Assembly: GCF_004664715.2 (NCBI RefSeq)
Contig: NC_051074.1
Span: forward strand, 33,354,980 to 33,418,979
Origin: Peromyscus leucopus
Taxonomy: Eukaryota; Chordata; Mammalia; Rodentia; Cricetidae
Direction of reading: 5' to 3'
DNA length: 64,000 bases
Part shown: in pieces, positions 11,773 to 24,756 of the stretch
How positions within the stretch are numbered: position 1 is the first letter of the stretch
Layout: each line of letters begins with the position of its first letter
The notes under the pieces: generated by a model
Seen by the model: the letters and a program-made list of their open reading frames with translations, nothing else
What the model was told of the DNA's origin: nothing
The model's database searches: none
Translations under genes and position numbers: made by a program

Positions 11773-12505
11773 AAAGAAACAAGTTCATTGACATTAGAAT
11801 CTAGGCAACCACATTTTCAGGTCAGCTTTAAATTCAATACTGTTTATGCAAAGCTGTTCAGCCTGGTGGCAAATCCATGGTCAACTTTTGTTCTCAAGAT
11901 GGATGAGCCCCAGGTGGCTTCTGGTTATATGTAGAAGAATAGACTCTTAAAAATATAAAATTCATGTCTACCCAGAGCAGAGTACTTTCTGTGTTTTTTA
12001 ACTCTTCCTGTAGATAATGAGTTTAACACAACTGCTGTAGGGATAGCATTTTAAAAATGAGCCTCCCTTCCCTTGTATGATTTTTTTTCTGATTCATGGA
12101 GTAGGCAGGGGTGGTGCACTAATTCCTCTTCCTCATCAACCTTCCTTTTGCCTTCTGCTATACTAATCCATTGACATTCTCTTTGCATACCCTGTGAGAT
12201 CCATACAAATGCAAGTGGTAAGAAAATGAAGCTTGGTAAAGCACATTTGTAAACAGAAAGAGGGAGATTCCTTTAAGGAAGCTTGAGTGTAGCTCGGAAT
12301 GGCAGTTGCCATGGGAATGACTGATGACTAGTTACATTAGATGGAGCTAAGCCTTTGCTTATAAAGGACAGGAAAGATATTGTCTTTTTCTTCCTTTCCC
12401 CCTTTTCAAATTTATTTGAGCAATTGAGGAAATATTGAAAGTAGTAAAAGAGATCAAGTTTCATATTGGCAAATGTAAAAATTCCCTGTTCATTTGATTC
12501 TCCAT
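11769..12505. other. Unannotated interval
   Basis: No repeat or gene recognised. Confidence 0.45.
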
Positions 12506-12520
12506 TTCATCATCTTTTTT

Positions 12521-12668
12521 TTCTTTTCAAGACAGGATTTCTCTGAGTAGTTTTGGTGCCTGTCCTGCATCTCGCTCTGTAGATCAGGCTGGCCTCGAAC
12601 TCACAGAGATCTACCTGACTCTGCTTCCCGAGTGCTGGGATTAAAGGTGTGTGCCACCGCTGCCCAGC
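12521..12668 (-). mobile_element. B1 SINE with 15-bp target-site duplication
   Basis: A reversed full-length B1: 'caagacaggatttctctgag', 'ggctggcctcgaactcacag', 'gagtgctgggattaaaggtg', 'tgccaccgctgcccagc'. The duplication ttcatcatctttttt is exact at 12506-12520 and 12669-12683. Good conservation suggests a fairly recent copy. Confidence 0.96.
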
Positions 12669-12683
12669 TTCATCATCTTTTTT

Positions 12684-14385
12684 GTTGATGGAAATGCAGC
12701 AAAATAAATATTGAGAGTTAAAAATTGTAAAGGAGGTGTGAGTACTGAATCAGTCTTTGTTGGCTCCCAAAAACGTTTTTGTTTTGTTTTGATAATTTAC
12801 TTTCAATGTCAAAGGCAAATTAACTATAAGCTATAGAAAATTAAGGTTAGTCTCATCACTGGTGTATTAAATACCCCCTCATAGGATGCTGTTGACAGTG
12901 GATGTTTAGAGCCTTGGATCTGGTGTCCCTAAGACTTTGCTCTCTGTGCTCTTTCTCTTTACTGATTTTGAGGTTCTTTCTTTTATTGACATAGTGTTTA
13001 GCTATGGCTTCCACAGCTTCAGTGTCTTCAGAGTCCCTTTAGTGAATTCCGGAGACTAAAGGTTGCCTTGGGCCCTCCTACACTCAACCCTATTCAGACA
13101 CGGTTATTCAGTAACATGGTACATGAATGCAAATAACTAGGGAAACCAAGAGGGAAGGATTTGAGGGAGAGTCTAGGACGATGCTCTGAAGGGGAAACGC
13201 AAGAGCGTCATACTTTACCAGGATCATGTGGGAAGCTGGAATGGTATGACTGTGGTAAAGACATCAGCCAACATTTGAGTTAGTGTATTTCAGGTTTTGT
13301 TTTCCTTTATTTTGACCCAAACGTTATCGCCATGTTTTCAATGGAAGGACATTTACATGAATGTTTGTTAGTATATCTGACTGACAGTTATGCAGGCATA
13401 TGTGAATATATATTTGTCATTAACAAAATTAAAATGGCAATTAGCTTAAAACTAAACATAATATTAACATAATATTAAAATATTAAAAACAAACATAAAA
13501 CTAAACATTAGATGATGACAGTAAACAACATATGTTGCTGAAGAAGAGCATGCTGGTGTATGTGAAAACATTAAAATAATCATACATGCTGGCCCATGGA
13601 TGCTGAGAATCTAACTCACATCCTCAAACTGGTCCAGGTGCCAAATTTAACCTGTGGACTGTTTTTACATGGCTACCTTCCAAGGCAAGAATCCTCAAGA
13701 GGAAGGAGAAGAATGGGGTACAGAAGTGGAGGAGGGGATTCCTACTCTCTGGCTCCTTGAACAGTACACCTTCTGACTCATGATTTTACCTAAGAGGAAA
13801 AAGTCAGATGTGGAAGGTCCTCATGACATCATGATATAGAGTGCGCTTTCTAGCACATTAATAAAAAACTGAGAGTGAGCTAAATACCTAGGATACATAA
13901 CTGATGGTGTGATGTTCGTCATGTAACAGGCTATTTCTCCACCAATAAGGTGAGGCCCAGTGAAGACAGTGGTAAAGTCCCCATAAGTCTCGATCTGTGT
14001 CTTACCCAGATTCGCAGGCACATTCCAACTCTAAATGTCTGATGTGGAATGAACTACTCACTTCACTAATTCACTGACTCATTAATTCAAACTGGTACTC
14101 AAGAACATACAAGTTGTACATATTGGTGGTGTATCATGTTTGATATAAGCATATCTTATGTATTGCTTAAACTGGGCTTAACTACACTTGTATCTTAAAA
14201 CATCCTATCAATTCTCTATAGTGAAAGCTTTAGAAAGCCTTTAACTTTTTGAAACACATGGTGCAGAATTTCTATTAAGAGCCACCCTACTGTCTGTTAC
14301 ACTGCATGTTATAAAACATAATGATGTTTTGCCTAGAACAAGATGACCTTTACTTAAAAGAGTCTGGCAATTCCTAAGGCCTGTG
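12684..14385. other. Unannotated, single-copy-looking DNA
   Basis: No repeat family or gene recognised in about 1.7 kb. Around 13455-13510 there is an AT-rich patch with repeated 'acataatatta' and 'actaaacat' units. Confidence 0.45.
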
Positions 14386-14760
14386 TGTAGTTAAAGTTTT
14401 CCTGGTTCAGCTCAGTACCTGTGGCCCTGCAGCTAGCTGCTTGGACCCAAGTAAACACACAGAGACTTATATTACTTATAAACTGTATGGCTGTGGCAGA
14501 CTTCTTGCTATCTAGTCTTTATATCTTAAATTAACCCATTTCTGTTCATCTATATGTGGCCACATGTTCCGTGGCTTTAGTTGTTGCCTTGACATGTTGC
14601 TTCCTGGATGACAGGCTGGCGGCTCCTGACTCAGCCTTTTACTTCCCAGAATTCTCTTCTCTGCTTGTCCCACCTATCCTAGACTTCCTGCCTGGCTACT
14701 GGCCAATCAGCATTTTATTTATCAATCAATCAGAGCAACACATTCACAGCATCCCCAGCA
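14386..14760 (+). mobile_element. LTR-A solo LTR, copy 1
   Basis: Member of the most frequent LTR family in the window. It begins 'tgtagttaaagttttcctgg', passes 'cacagagacttatattactt', 'tatcttaaattaacccattt' and 'tggctactggccaatcagca', and ends '...ccccagca'. A clean 6-bp target duplication is not evident (cctgtg upstream, tgtgct downstream; only tgtg is shared). No internal retroviral sequence is attached. A possible relation to the Peromyscus mys element is a guess. Confidence 0.8.
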
Positions 14761-16479
14761 TGTGCTCTATCAGAGACATGACAGGGAAATCATAGTCCAC
14801 AGTCCACCTGAAGGGCTGATCCATTCTATGGCACCCATTCCTCCTCTCTGAGGAAGAGGCTCTGTTTCTTGACCTGCAGGGTTCCTTCTTCCACATTCTA
14901 CATAATGTGGTGTAGGTGGGGTTGATTCTTACTCCTATACTTGATTTGTAGGCCTTTTTGAAGCTATGCACTGTGAGGCATTTTTCCCTAGACATTACTG
15001 CATATCACTTGGTGATTTTTTTTTTTTTTTGGATTCGTTTCAGAGCATTGGCCAGGAACGAAATCAGATACGCATTACATTTTATTGATAGGCATCAATA
15101 AAATTCAGTTTACATTGCCAACTCATTGCCTGTTGTAAGTCTTTCAAATGAAGAAGAATTTGAGAAGAATCTTTAAACCCAATAATTTCCCCAGGAGGGA
15201 ACACAGCTAAGATAGAAGTTACAGCCATCTCCTCTGTGGCTCTGAACTCAGCAGTGGTTATCTGTCCCTTTTAAGATAACTCCTACAGTCCTTGGTGTGG
15301 AAGCAGTCTTTTTCATGATGTCTTCAGCCTAACTGTTGCTCATTTACCCATCCTCCAACACAGGATGTGCTTGGTTGCTTATGCATTTTTGCTTGTTTAA
15401 AATATTTATCTTATTTGTCTGTCATCTCCACTCAAAGCCTTTGCTTGGTTGCTGAAGTGAAACAACAGCCTGTTTCCCCATGGTAACTCTCTTGTTCACG
15501 GCCCTGTTTCATTTTCCTCATGACACTTACATCGTCTGAAATTATCCTATTGATTTGTTTGGCGGATTAAGCTATTTATTTGACTACATCTGCACGCATT
15601 TATATGTTCATTGTTTCCTCTTCCACATTTGTTTTTGAGGACAGAGATTCTGCATCTAGGACACTTCTTAAGAGCCTCTGGCCTTCAGTAGGCTCTCAAA
15701 GTGTCCTTGCATCATCATTCTCCTGAACTTTCCAGATAGAAGCAGATATGTCCTACGTTTTGTCTCTCCACATGGATCTTAAGTGGCTGTTGCTATCACT
15801 GGACATATTGTATACCGCTCTGTACAGCAAATAGTCTGAGAAAGCAAGGACTGGTCTTTCTGTATCCACAGCTCATACAGGCTGGCACGTCATAGAGGCT
15901 GTTTTTTGAATGGATGCATGAATAAATAAGTAAATCCATAGTTGTTCCCAACTAATACTTACTATTCTGGATGGATTTCCATCTACAATATTTTTGAATC
16001 CTTCCCTTAACTAGAAAGGGCAAGCATGAAAACCCTCCAGAAAGTATTTTTTCTTCAAGTTCTAAAATTTGTGTTTATCAGACAAAATTTGTATTGATAT
16101 AACCAATCCCCCTTCCTCCACTGTCTCCTCTTCTACTTTTCATTTTTGTCTCTTTCTTCTCTGTAGTCTTCTCTTTTAATAGAAAGATGAAACCTCTAGG
16201 AACCATATGGAGGGAAATATAGCACCTGACTATTGCAGTGCTGAACCCACCCATTCCCTTTTTATCTAGGGTACATAAAGTGGTACAGAAAATGGAGAAA
16301 TTAAAACAGCTTCAAAGAGTTCATGATTAGAGAAGATGAGATCACATTCATGCCAGACACCTCACAGAGAGATAGGAGTTAATTAAAACCACAGCTGGAT
16401 AGAGCTGATAGAAGTTAAAAGTCAAGTGGCAACTATGTTCAGATCAGAGTAGAAAGCAGGGAAGATGGAAAGACCACTC
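14761..16479. other. Unannotated DNA with an isolated poly(T) run
   Basis: No repeat family or gene recognised. A T15 run at 15016-15030 is followed by sequence whose complement contains AATAAA about 50 nt before the A-run; this weakly resembles the 3' end of a reversed processed transcript, but no parent gene is recognised. Confidence 0.35.
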
Positions 16480-16500
16480 ATTCATTCATCCATCCATTCA
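16480..16500. repeat. Short (ATTC)n/(ATCC)n tract
   Basis: A few imperfect tetranucleotide units directly before the tandem duplication. Confidence 0.8.
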
Positions 16501-16683
16501 TCCATTTCTTCATTCATATCTCCTTTAGTAGGTCCTCACTTGGTTGTGTAGGGACTGGGGATGGATTATACTGCCAGATAAGACCGTTCATCCATTTCTT
16601 TATTCATTCATGTCTCCTTTAGTAGGGCCTCACTTGCTTGTGTAGTGACTGGGGATGAATTATACTGCCAGACAAGACTCAAT
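16501..16683. repeat. Tandem duplication of a ~90-bp unit
   Basis: Two adjacent copies start at 16501 and 16591 with 'tccatttctt' and continue through 'tctcctttagtagg', 'cctcacttg' and 'tatactgccaga'. The copies differ at a handful of positions and by a 4-bp ATTC unit, so the offset grows from 90 to 94. This is a local segmental duplication, not a mobile element. Confidence 0.9.
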
Positions 16684-18555
16684 GAGCATTTAACAGAGCA
16701 GCCATCTTCTAATGGGAGAGTTCAGACCGAAGTTAGCCCTCAAGAAATAACTCTAAGATCACTGCTCTCTTCAGTTCTTTCTGGCTAATGAGGTAGGGTC
16801 AGGAGAAGAAAGACACTAGATCATGGATGAGATGGAGCAGAGGAGGATTAAGCAGCCACTTGGTGCTACTACCATCTTCAAGGCTGAAATGCCAAAGCAT
16901 AGACTCCAGATAAAGCATGGTCTTGTTTTGGAGAGACCTGGGGTTATTCTGGCACTGATACTGTTGCTCACCCACACGCCAGAATTCCTCTCTCAGACAT
17001 ACCTCAGTGAAACTGCACTATACTGCCATGTCAAGATTGGATGTCGTCTGAACTCCCATATGGGACACGCTCTCTATAGGAGACCTCACTCTATAACCTA
17101 ATAATGGAGACCTGGCAAATGTTTGTCTGCACTAAGATTCCCACAGGCATGAAGAGAAAGAAATCAGAATTCTTCCAAAGCTTGCTGACCTCAGATCCCT
17201 GGTGAGCATCCAGGTATTTGGGAGTCTCCTGAAGTCAAATATAGTAGATGATTGGCTTGAGTGAAAGCCTTCCAAGTGAAAATGGTGTTAATTTCATGAG
17301 ACTAGTTTTCATGTGTGATTTGGAAACTGAATTTGAGAGCAATTTCAAAGATTAGTTTTTCAGGTGAACAAATGAGAAAAATATTTTCTGACACAAGAAT
17401 ATTTGGCATGTAGACATAAGCCAGATTAGTTATTATATAGGCTTATTGATTTTAAACCACAAGTTTAATATAAGAAGGGAGGAAAGAGGGAGGAGAGAGG
17501 GAAGAGAGGAGCTGCCGTGCTCAGCAGAGTGGACAGCAGACTTTTGTTCGATTGTAAAGATGTTTGGTAATTATTTGTTGATCATGGGCCTGGTTTCAAG
17601 AGATGCTTTTCTTAACCTGCAAGCATTCTGGCTTTGTACTTGGTGGGCTGATAGGAAGTCGCTGGACCCAGGAACTAATGACTTCTACCTGCTGGTGGCA
17701 TTGTCAGCCTTATGAAAGGACTTCCGCTGCTTTTGTCAACAGACGTTGAACCCATCCTGTCACTGACTTACTATTGTATAAATGTCGTAGTCTTGGGGCT
17801 TGGCCTGGCCCTTATGACATGACTGAAGGACTCTATGTGCTTGACATGCTGAGAAAGCATGGAGTATGGTAGCAGAAACATATACCAGCTCCAATAGGCA
17901 ACAGGCCAAGCTCACCTTCTGTTGTAGTCTCAGACAAAACATTTCCCAAGTGGAGAGCATGTCTTACATGCAATGCTGGACAGAGAGAAGCTCATAGGTT
18001 ATAGCAGCAATGGAAACAAATACCATCTGAAGATGGGGACAGCAACCCTTCCATGTCACTGTGGTCATCCAGTAGACTGCCAGCTGGAAGCCCTACAGTA
18101 GAGTCAGTACTTCGAGCAGAAACAGTCTTCAAGTTTATATGAAGTGACCTGCACAGTTGTTAGAGCAACCTGAATATCAGCGGGGTTATCAAAACTATTA
18201 AGAAGCCAATAATGTAATTTTCAGCTATGTGACATTCAAATTCAGTAATTTTTAAGTAAAAGCAGGGCTTGGGGGCTTGTAAAAGTTCTTCTTCAGCAGC
18301 AATTCCCTTTTGTTTTTGCTTGTCATCTGTGTGTCCATCTTGAATCCTAGTATTTTTAGATTTCTTTAGTCATAAGAACCTTCTACTATGCAAACATCCT
18401 ATCCTTGTGGCCTCATCTGGCATTTCAAGACAAAGCTGTTGAGACTGTACAAGGATGGAGACAAGGGAGAACACATGTTATATCTTCAATGAACAAGACG
18501 TGAAGGATCCTAAACTTATTTGCCCTTTAGTACCTTATGTTGATCACTACCTACT
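16684..18555. other. Unannotated, single-copy-looking DNA
   Basis: No repeat family or gene recognised in about 1.9 kb. A G/A-rich patch sits at 17472-17515. Open frames of up to about 90 codons show no motif. Confidence 0.4.
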
Positions 18556-18632
18556 TCAAGAGGACAGGAGAAGAGAGAAGAGAAAGAGAAAAAGGAAAGG
18601 GAAGGAAAGCAAAGCAAAGGAAGATAAGAAAA
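18556..18632. repeat. Purine (A/G) tract
   Basis: About 75 bases of nearly pure A and G. The lysine/arginine-rich plus-strand open frame through it (18455-18781) is a by-product of composition. Confidence 0.85.
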
Positions 18633-19240
18633 TAAGCAGCCATTGTGCATACATGAGAACATTTATCACATTGACGAGAATTAAGAACACTAGCCTGGAA
18701 AGGGGTGGGAGCCAGGGCATTTCCAGAGTATCCACCAGCAAGATCACAGCTGAACTCACCCTACATGGACTGTTGGGCTGAAAGGTTGCAGCTGCCCCAG
18801 AACTATGGCTGCCAGGTTGGCCAAGGCACTGTAGGATCTCATTTGAGGTCGTCCCTAGGATCTTGTGTCATGAAGCTCTTGCTATTTGAAGGACTGGTGG
18901 GATCACATATCATCCTTTGCCATTCCAAGGAGAAGGTAGTTGGAGGTCCCGCTCGTGGATAGAGGTGCCAAGGTGAGACCCTGTACCCTGTACTCTGCGT
19001 ACTTTGAAAGAAGAGGGATTGAACCTGGACCTGAAAACAAAGAAGAATCCAAAGAAACACCCACGGCTGCCCCAAAGGATAATTGTGGTGGTGGACTCCA
19101 AACCTTTCATTGTAAATATTCCTGAAAAGTGCGGTGAATGCCCCCTTTATCTGTGCACTGAGTTTAGGAAAACAAGCACAAAGATTGCAGACTATTTAAT
19201 TTAAAAAGGCTTTAAGGAAGATCATGCAATAACCAAATAT
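18633..19240. other. Unannotated interval
   Basis: No repeat or gene recognised. Several overlapping short open frames on both strands (18705-19204) give no recognisable product. Confidence 0.4.
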
Positions 19241-19562
19241 CTTAACTTTTATGTGTGCATATGGATATAAGCATGTGCACATGCGTATGTACATTCGGAA
19301 ACTAGAGGACAAACTTGGGTGTCATCCTAAGATATACTGTCCCCCTCTTAAATGTCTTTCATTTGCCTGGTGCTCACCAATGATACTAGGCAGGCTGACC
19401 AGTGAAGCCTGGATCCTCCTGGTTCCATTGCTCCAGGGCTGAGATGATAAGAGTATGCCACCATATCTGGCATGATCCCGTGGGTGTGGGGGATGGAACT
19501 TGGGTTTTCATGCTGGCAAAGCAAGTACTATCCCCTCTCAGCTATCTTCCCAGCACCCATGT
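19241..19562 (-). mobile_element. B4-type composite SINE, reverse
   Basis: From left to right: G/T-rich 'gcatgtgcacatgcgtatgt', 'gaggacaaacttgggtgtca', 'tgcctggtgctcaccaatga', 'aggcaggctgaccagtgaag', 'gagtatgccaccatatctgg' and finally 'cagctatcttcccagcaccc'. This is the reversed order of B4, a tRNA/ID-like head fused to a B1-derived part. It is diverged and hence old. Confidence 0.75.
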
Positions 19563-19576
19563 CTTCATTTTAAAGT

Positions 19577-19642
19577 AATACACACACACACACACTTACA
19601 CAACTAAACCAAACAACAAAAAACAAACAACAACAAAACCAG
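19577..19642. repeat. (CA)n and A/C-rich low complexity
   Basis: A short ACACAC run followed by AAC-type units. Confidence 0.85.
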
Positions 19643-19784
19643 CCAGTGACTTTATGAATAGCTAGAAAATTACAAACTTGTAACTGGCACATACAACCTG
19701 ATTCCCAGTTTAATGTTAGAATTAAACTTTGATTTCTCATTGTCATAAGAAAGCCCACAATGTGATCCCTGGCTTTGAATTTTC

Positions 19785-19970
19785 CTTTTTTAAAAAATGA
19801 TTTTATTTTATGTACATTGATCTTTTGCCTGCACATGTCTGTGTGAGGGTGTTGGACACCCTGGAACAGGAATTACAGACAGTTGTGAGCCGCCATGTGG
19901 GTGCTGGGAGTTGAACCTGCGTCTCCAGGAAGAGCAGTCAGTGCTCTTAACCACGGAGCCATCTCTCCAG
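19785..19970 (-). mobile_element. B2 SINE with 17-bp target-site duplication
   Basis: A reversed B2 ending 'ggagccatctctccag', with the internal 'gtgagccgccatgtgggtgc' typical of cricetid B2. The target duplication cctggctttgaattttc is exact at 19768-19784 and 19971-19987. Confidence 0.96.
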
Positions 19971-19987
19971 CCTGGCTTTGAATTTTC

Positions 19988-22900
19988 TGTAGACCTTTGG
20001 ATTTTGCCAATTTCTCAGTTTATATTTTATTTTTTTATTTAACAAAACTGGGAAATAAGTCTCCTTTCTTCTATTTTTTTTAGGCAATTGAAATAAGGAA
20101 ATCTTGTAAGAACTTGGTTCATGTGTGGCAATTAGAGAGTGCCCAATAAATGTCGGCCAAACTCATAAACTCATTTATTGGCCCTCAAGCGGTCGAGACT
20201 GAGCTGATACATTGACGATACACTCTTTCTGAGACATACATGTGACAGAGGAGTCAATAGGTCCAGGAGAGCGGTGAGTAAGTTGATGATAAATGTGTTG
20301 GAGAGCTGGGCCAAAGAAACAGCTAAGTAAATGGCTGAATTCTTGGCTCCCGGTGTTTGTGAAAATGGACATGTGCATTCCTAGCCTAGCCAAGAATGTA
20401 CTTAGGATGGACGTTGAAATATGAGGAGGAGGACAGGAGAACACTGCTGTGGCATTCAGGAACTGCAAAGTCTCAACAGAGGCTCCTGCATAGGGCTGCT
20501 CTTGGGACATGAGGCTGAAATGGGAAAGTATGTTAGGATATAGCTTCCAGGTACTTAGGCCAAGCCAGTACAACTGTACGGAACACACCTGTCACCCTTG
20601 GCATCCTTGAACACCCCCTTAGGAGCATTTCTGCTTGGATTTACCTTCTCTTCTGCAAAGGGCCTCTTCATGCTTGCTGCCCCAGAGATTCCCCTGTCTT
20701 GATGCAAAGCAACTTGTTTCTTATCTGGCAAATCCAGGCAAGCAACGCTGCTCTAGTCAGACCTTGTCTTTCTGTCTAGGCCCTTTCCACAGGCAAAAAA
20801 ACAAAAAACAAAAACAAAAACAACAAAAAACAAAACAAAAAAACCCAACAACAACACAAAAACCATGGGTATGGAGAGGTCCACAGATCTATAATCCCAT
20901 GGTTCTGAGATTTTCTTAAGCCAAGATTAAGCTTGCTTGTACTGCCTGCATTTAACCCCTGGCTGTATTTTCCCTCTTCTTCACTGTTTTTCTTGTCTAT
21001 GGCATCTAGTCCCTGAGTTCTAATCTTGCTTCTTGCTTGCTTTCTCCTCATAGTTCCATGTCCCTCAAATACCTTCCTTAGGATTTGGCCTCTTGGATGT
21101 AGCCTCAGATTCCACTCTTCTGAACTCCACCCTGGAGACTGGATCTTGTCATACCCATTCACCTTCACGTCCCCCCAAGGAGGGCTAATGTGTTAATGGC
21201 TAATTCTCCTGATCATTTATACAGGGTCCTTCAGTTACAATGCTTTGAAACCCAACGATTTTGCAAGATATGAAGCATCAAGCCATTGCAGAAGGCATTT
21301 AAAGAAAGAAGAGTCCTGTGCCAAACAACCACAATAACAACCAAAAAATACCTGAGATATATTTAAGAACTCTGCACCATACCTAATATCCCATTACTCC
21401 TTCTGGAAACCTCTATTGTGGAGACCTTTCTACTAAGTGTTGTCCACTGGTTCATCAGTTTTAATGAGCTACCAAGGGCAGGAGTTTATTTTTATTTGTG
21501 TGTGTGTCTTTAGGAAGAATTTGATAATGAGAAGGCTAATGTTAAACCTTTTTGTCTCAATCCATGTCTCCAGGAGGCCTTCTTTGATCGGAGTCAGCAC
21601 GGCTCAGTGGCTATACAGCCAGAGTGCCTCTTCACCAGCGACTGTGGCCTACAGCTCAGGGCTCACACCTGCCTAGGTTCATGTACTCCTCCTTGACTAT
21701 ATATTCCTTGAAATCAAGGACTTTCTATTTTATCCCACAGATTATAGTACAAATGTTAGTTCATGGTGACTAGACATTTTCTGAAGGTACGAGTATTTAT
21801 TCCAGAAAGCTGGTCCATTCTGGAATGAATGACTTTTGCTACTACCAATGATGGAAAGACAGAGACAAATCCCCAAGTGGAGACTAAGATGCATGAATGC
21901 TCATTTGCTTTGTTTGTACAGGTTCTCTTTTATGAAAATCAAAATGTTTACATTTGGTAGCTAACTGTTCCTAAAGGATTTCAAATTGTCCCGGGAGAGG
22001 GACTGATGCAGAGACGTGAGCGTGACTGATGTTGATGTGTGACTATGTGCCTTAGCAGCCTGCCCACAGGGTATATCTGGCTCCTCACAGTTGCTGTGTT
22101 GATGGTGTGAACGTGAATCCAAAGGGCTAAATATAGTGTCAAGAGCCTCGGGCAATTTATAGGAGCCAAGACCAGAAGTTTATCTCAGTCTTTCTATCAG
22201 GCTCTCAGGTCAGGCCATCCTGCTTGTATTGGCTTCTTGGATCTCACTGTATCCAGAAGAACAGAAGCAAGGATTGTTTTATTAAAAACATCTTTTTGAA
22301 GTCACAAGGTGCCTCTATCCATGGCATCTGCGGCAGAGCATATCCCGAGGGGATTTTATGTGCACTTTTCTTCTTATTCCCTTTCTTCTTGTGTTCCTCC
22401 TCTTCCTTCCTCTTTCTGCCTTTTTTTTTCTTTTTTTTAATAAGCTGCAGACTGACTTCCCAGTGAGGGAAGGTAAGAGCAGTAGGACCGTAATTTGATC
22501 ACATGAGAGTGTCATTGCCGTCTGGGTCAAACCGGAAGTCAGTCCCTGTTCCTGTGGGCAAAAATTTCCAAGGAAGATGAGGGTGCCTATGAGGGGTCTA
22601 AAACTTTGTCTAGTTTCCACAAGAGATGGGGATCATGGTGTTAAGACGTAATCTGTGCTGTTGCTTTCTGGGTAGAAAGGTCTGAAATCTCTGCAGGAAT
22701 GAGTGACTAATGAGCTCATAAATTATTCATAACTGTCCACACTTGCCATTCTCCTGGTGCATGCCTGGGAATGAGTGTAATTAAAGGAATTGAAACTAGA
22801 ACCCTACTCCCATGAGTAGCGTCTGGCGAGAGGAGGGGATGTCATCTACTGATGGGCTCAGTACAGTGTCTGGCCCACGACGCCACTCAGGAGATGCTAG

Positions 22901-22998
22901 TTGAGGCTGTGTTTTGCTGGTTAGCTATGATCACTATGGCTATGATTTATTGCACTCTTTCCATGCACTGGGCTCTATGGTAGCTGCTTTGTATCTCT
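19988..22998. other. Unannotated DNA
   Basis: About 3 kb with no recognised repeat family or gene, apart from an A-rich low-complexity stretch at 20796-20862 and a T-rich patch at 22422-22438. A 137-codon minus-strand frame (20175-20588) and a 130-codon one (20776-21168) have no recognisable motifs; the second runs through the A-rich stretch. Confidence 0.4.
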
Positions 22999-23213
22999 TT
23001 AAAAAATGTTTAGGGTTTATTTTTCTTCATGTGTATGTAGGAGTATATGAAGACCCGTGTGTTTGTATCCTTGGAGACCGAAAGAGGGCATTGGATCCAC
23101 TGGAGCTGGAGTTAGAGAAAATTGTGAGTTGCCAGGTGTGGGTGCTGGGAACTGAACTCAGGTCCTCTGAAACAGTAGCAAGTGCTCTTAGCCACTGGGC
23201 CATCCTTCCAGCT
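22999..23213 (-). mobile_element. Diverged B2/B3-like SINE, reverse
   Basis: The right-hand part 'gggtgctgggaactgaactc', 'aggtcctctgaaac', 'tgctcttagccactgggcca' and 'tccttccagc' is the complement of the tRNA-derived head; the left part is diverged body. An apparent 157-codon frame (22914-23387) passes through it and is not a gene. Confidence 0.75.
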
Positions 23214-24356
23214 TTGTGTTGTATTTCAAATGCATTGAATTTCCACAGTAATGTTGTTTCTTTCGTTTTGCATTTGAAGAAACTGACTTGGAGGGCTCAG
23301 AATGCATGGCCAGAAAGGGATAAAGCCACGCTGGTCTCAGTAGAATCACCAATAAGTCACTTGGAGTTGGCTCTGGGAAATGTCTAAGAAGAAGAATTAT
23401 TGAGTAACTATCAAGTGGGAAAGACATCTGTACAAAATGATTATTGGATAGAGTTGGAAATTGAAAAAGAAAAAAAAATAGAAAAAAGAAGAACTTTCCT
23501 TGATTCCATTAATCCCACCATAATAAGGTTTGAGTTATAGTTTTAACAGTATCTCTAAGCTAATTCTAAAAATGCATATTGAGTTCCTTCTCAGAATGAT
23601 AAGGCTGATTCTAGCGTACTACATAGACACATGTATGAGTCTTTTAAGTTTTATTTTTTTTCTTCCCAAAAGAACCTCAAATGCTTAGAAGATTTGGATC
23701 ATGGTGAAATTTAGTGTCCACATTTATCTTGCCCATTTGCCATTTAGAGAGGTAAAAATTCATGGTTGAGACTGCTTGTGAATTATCAGAAAAGTAATCA
23801 GATGGAGGCTCCTATAATAACATCTATCCAGATGTGATATCTTTACTGAGGCAAACTTGTAGTTCTCAGTATTTAGCATGAAGTAGTCAGCCTGACAAAT
23901 GCAGGTTCTCTCTTCTGATTGGCAAGCCTTGCCAGAGGCAGTTTGCTGTTTACCTGACAGGCCCAAGAGCGTACCTTCAAGGTGTGGGCTCAGGGCTGTG
24001 TCAACTCTTCTACTTTCTGCCACAATGTAGTGGCAGTGCTCTTGATTATACTGTCATTCTGAAGAACAGCACATGAGCTCCCAGCTTTGATGACATTGTG
24101 CTGGATGGACGTGGCTGAGCAGGAAATGGCAAACACTTCCGATGTCTTCTATAACAAAGCTATGTGTGAGCCGGAGCTAGAGAGAATTTCAATTCCTGAT
24201 TTCAGTTGCTATGCCAGCCAAGATCGTGTCATGAACACAGATGTCAGTCACGCTAGCAGATGGAATTTCACAGAAAGGATGGCTAAGAGAAAGGAGACTG
24301 AGAAAAGTGAAGGGGCAATACAGGTGTGCCACAGAGGCAGTAATTGCAGGGAGCAA
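23214..24356. other. Unannotated interval
   Basis: No repeat or gene recognised. The 142-codon frame starting at 24087 ends in the purine repeat below and is judged non-coding. Confidence 0.4.
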
Positions 24357-24480
24357 AGAAAAGAAAGGAAGGAAGGAAGGAAAGAAGGAAGGAAGGAAGG
24401 AAGGAAGAAAAGAAAGAAAGAAAGAAAGGAAGGGAGGGAGGGAGGAAGGAAGGAAGAAAAAAAGGAAGAAAGAAAGGCAG
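24357..24480. repeat. (GGAA)n/(GAAA)n purine microsatellite
   Basis: Imperfect tetranucleotide purine repeat of about 120 bp. Confidence 0.95.
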
Positions 24481-24756
24481 TTGGGATGGTTAGGCTTGAG
24501 AATATAGAATGGTGATCTTCTAGATGCTGGCCTGGACCTCTGAGGATATTCATGTTGTAGAATATTATTTTAAGATGTGTTACATTTGTTTATGCTGTGG
24601 AACATTTGTTTTAATGATGCAAAGATGTGTTGCGTTCTTTTATGTTACATTTGTTTAACTCTGTGAAGCTATGTTGCTGAGCCTGTTTAAAACACCTGAC
24701 TGATCTGATAAAGAGCTGAACAGCCAATAGCAAGACAGGAAAAAGAATAGGTGGGG

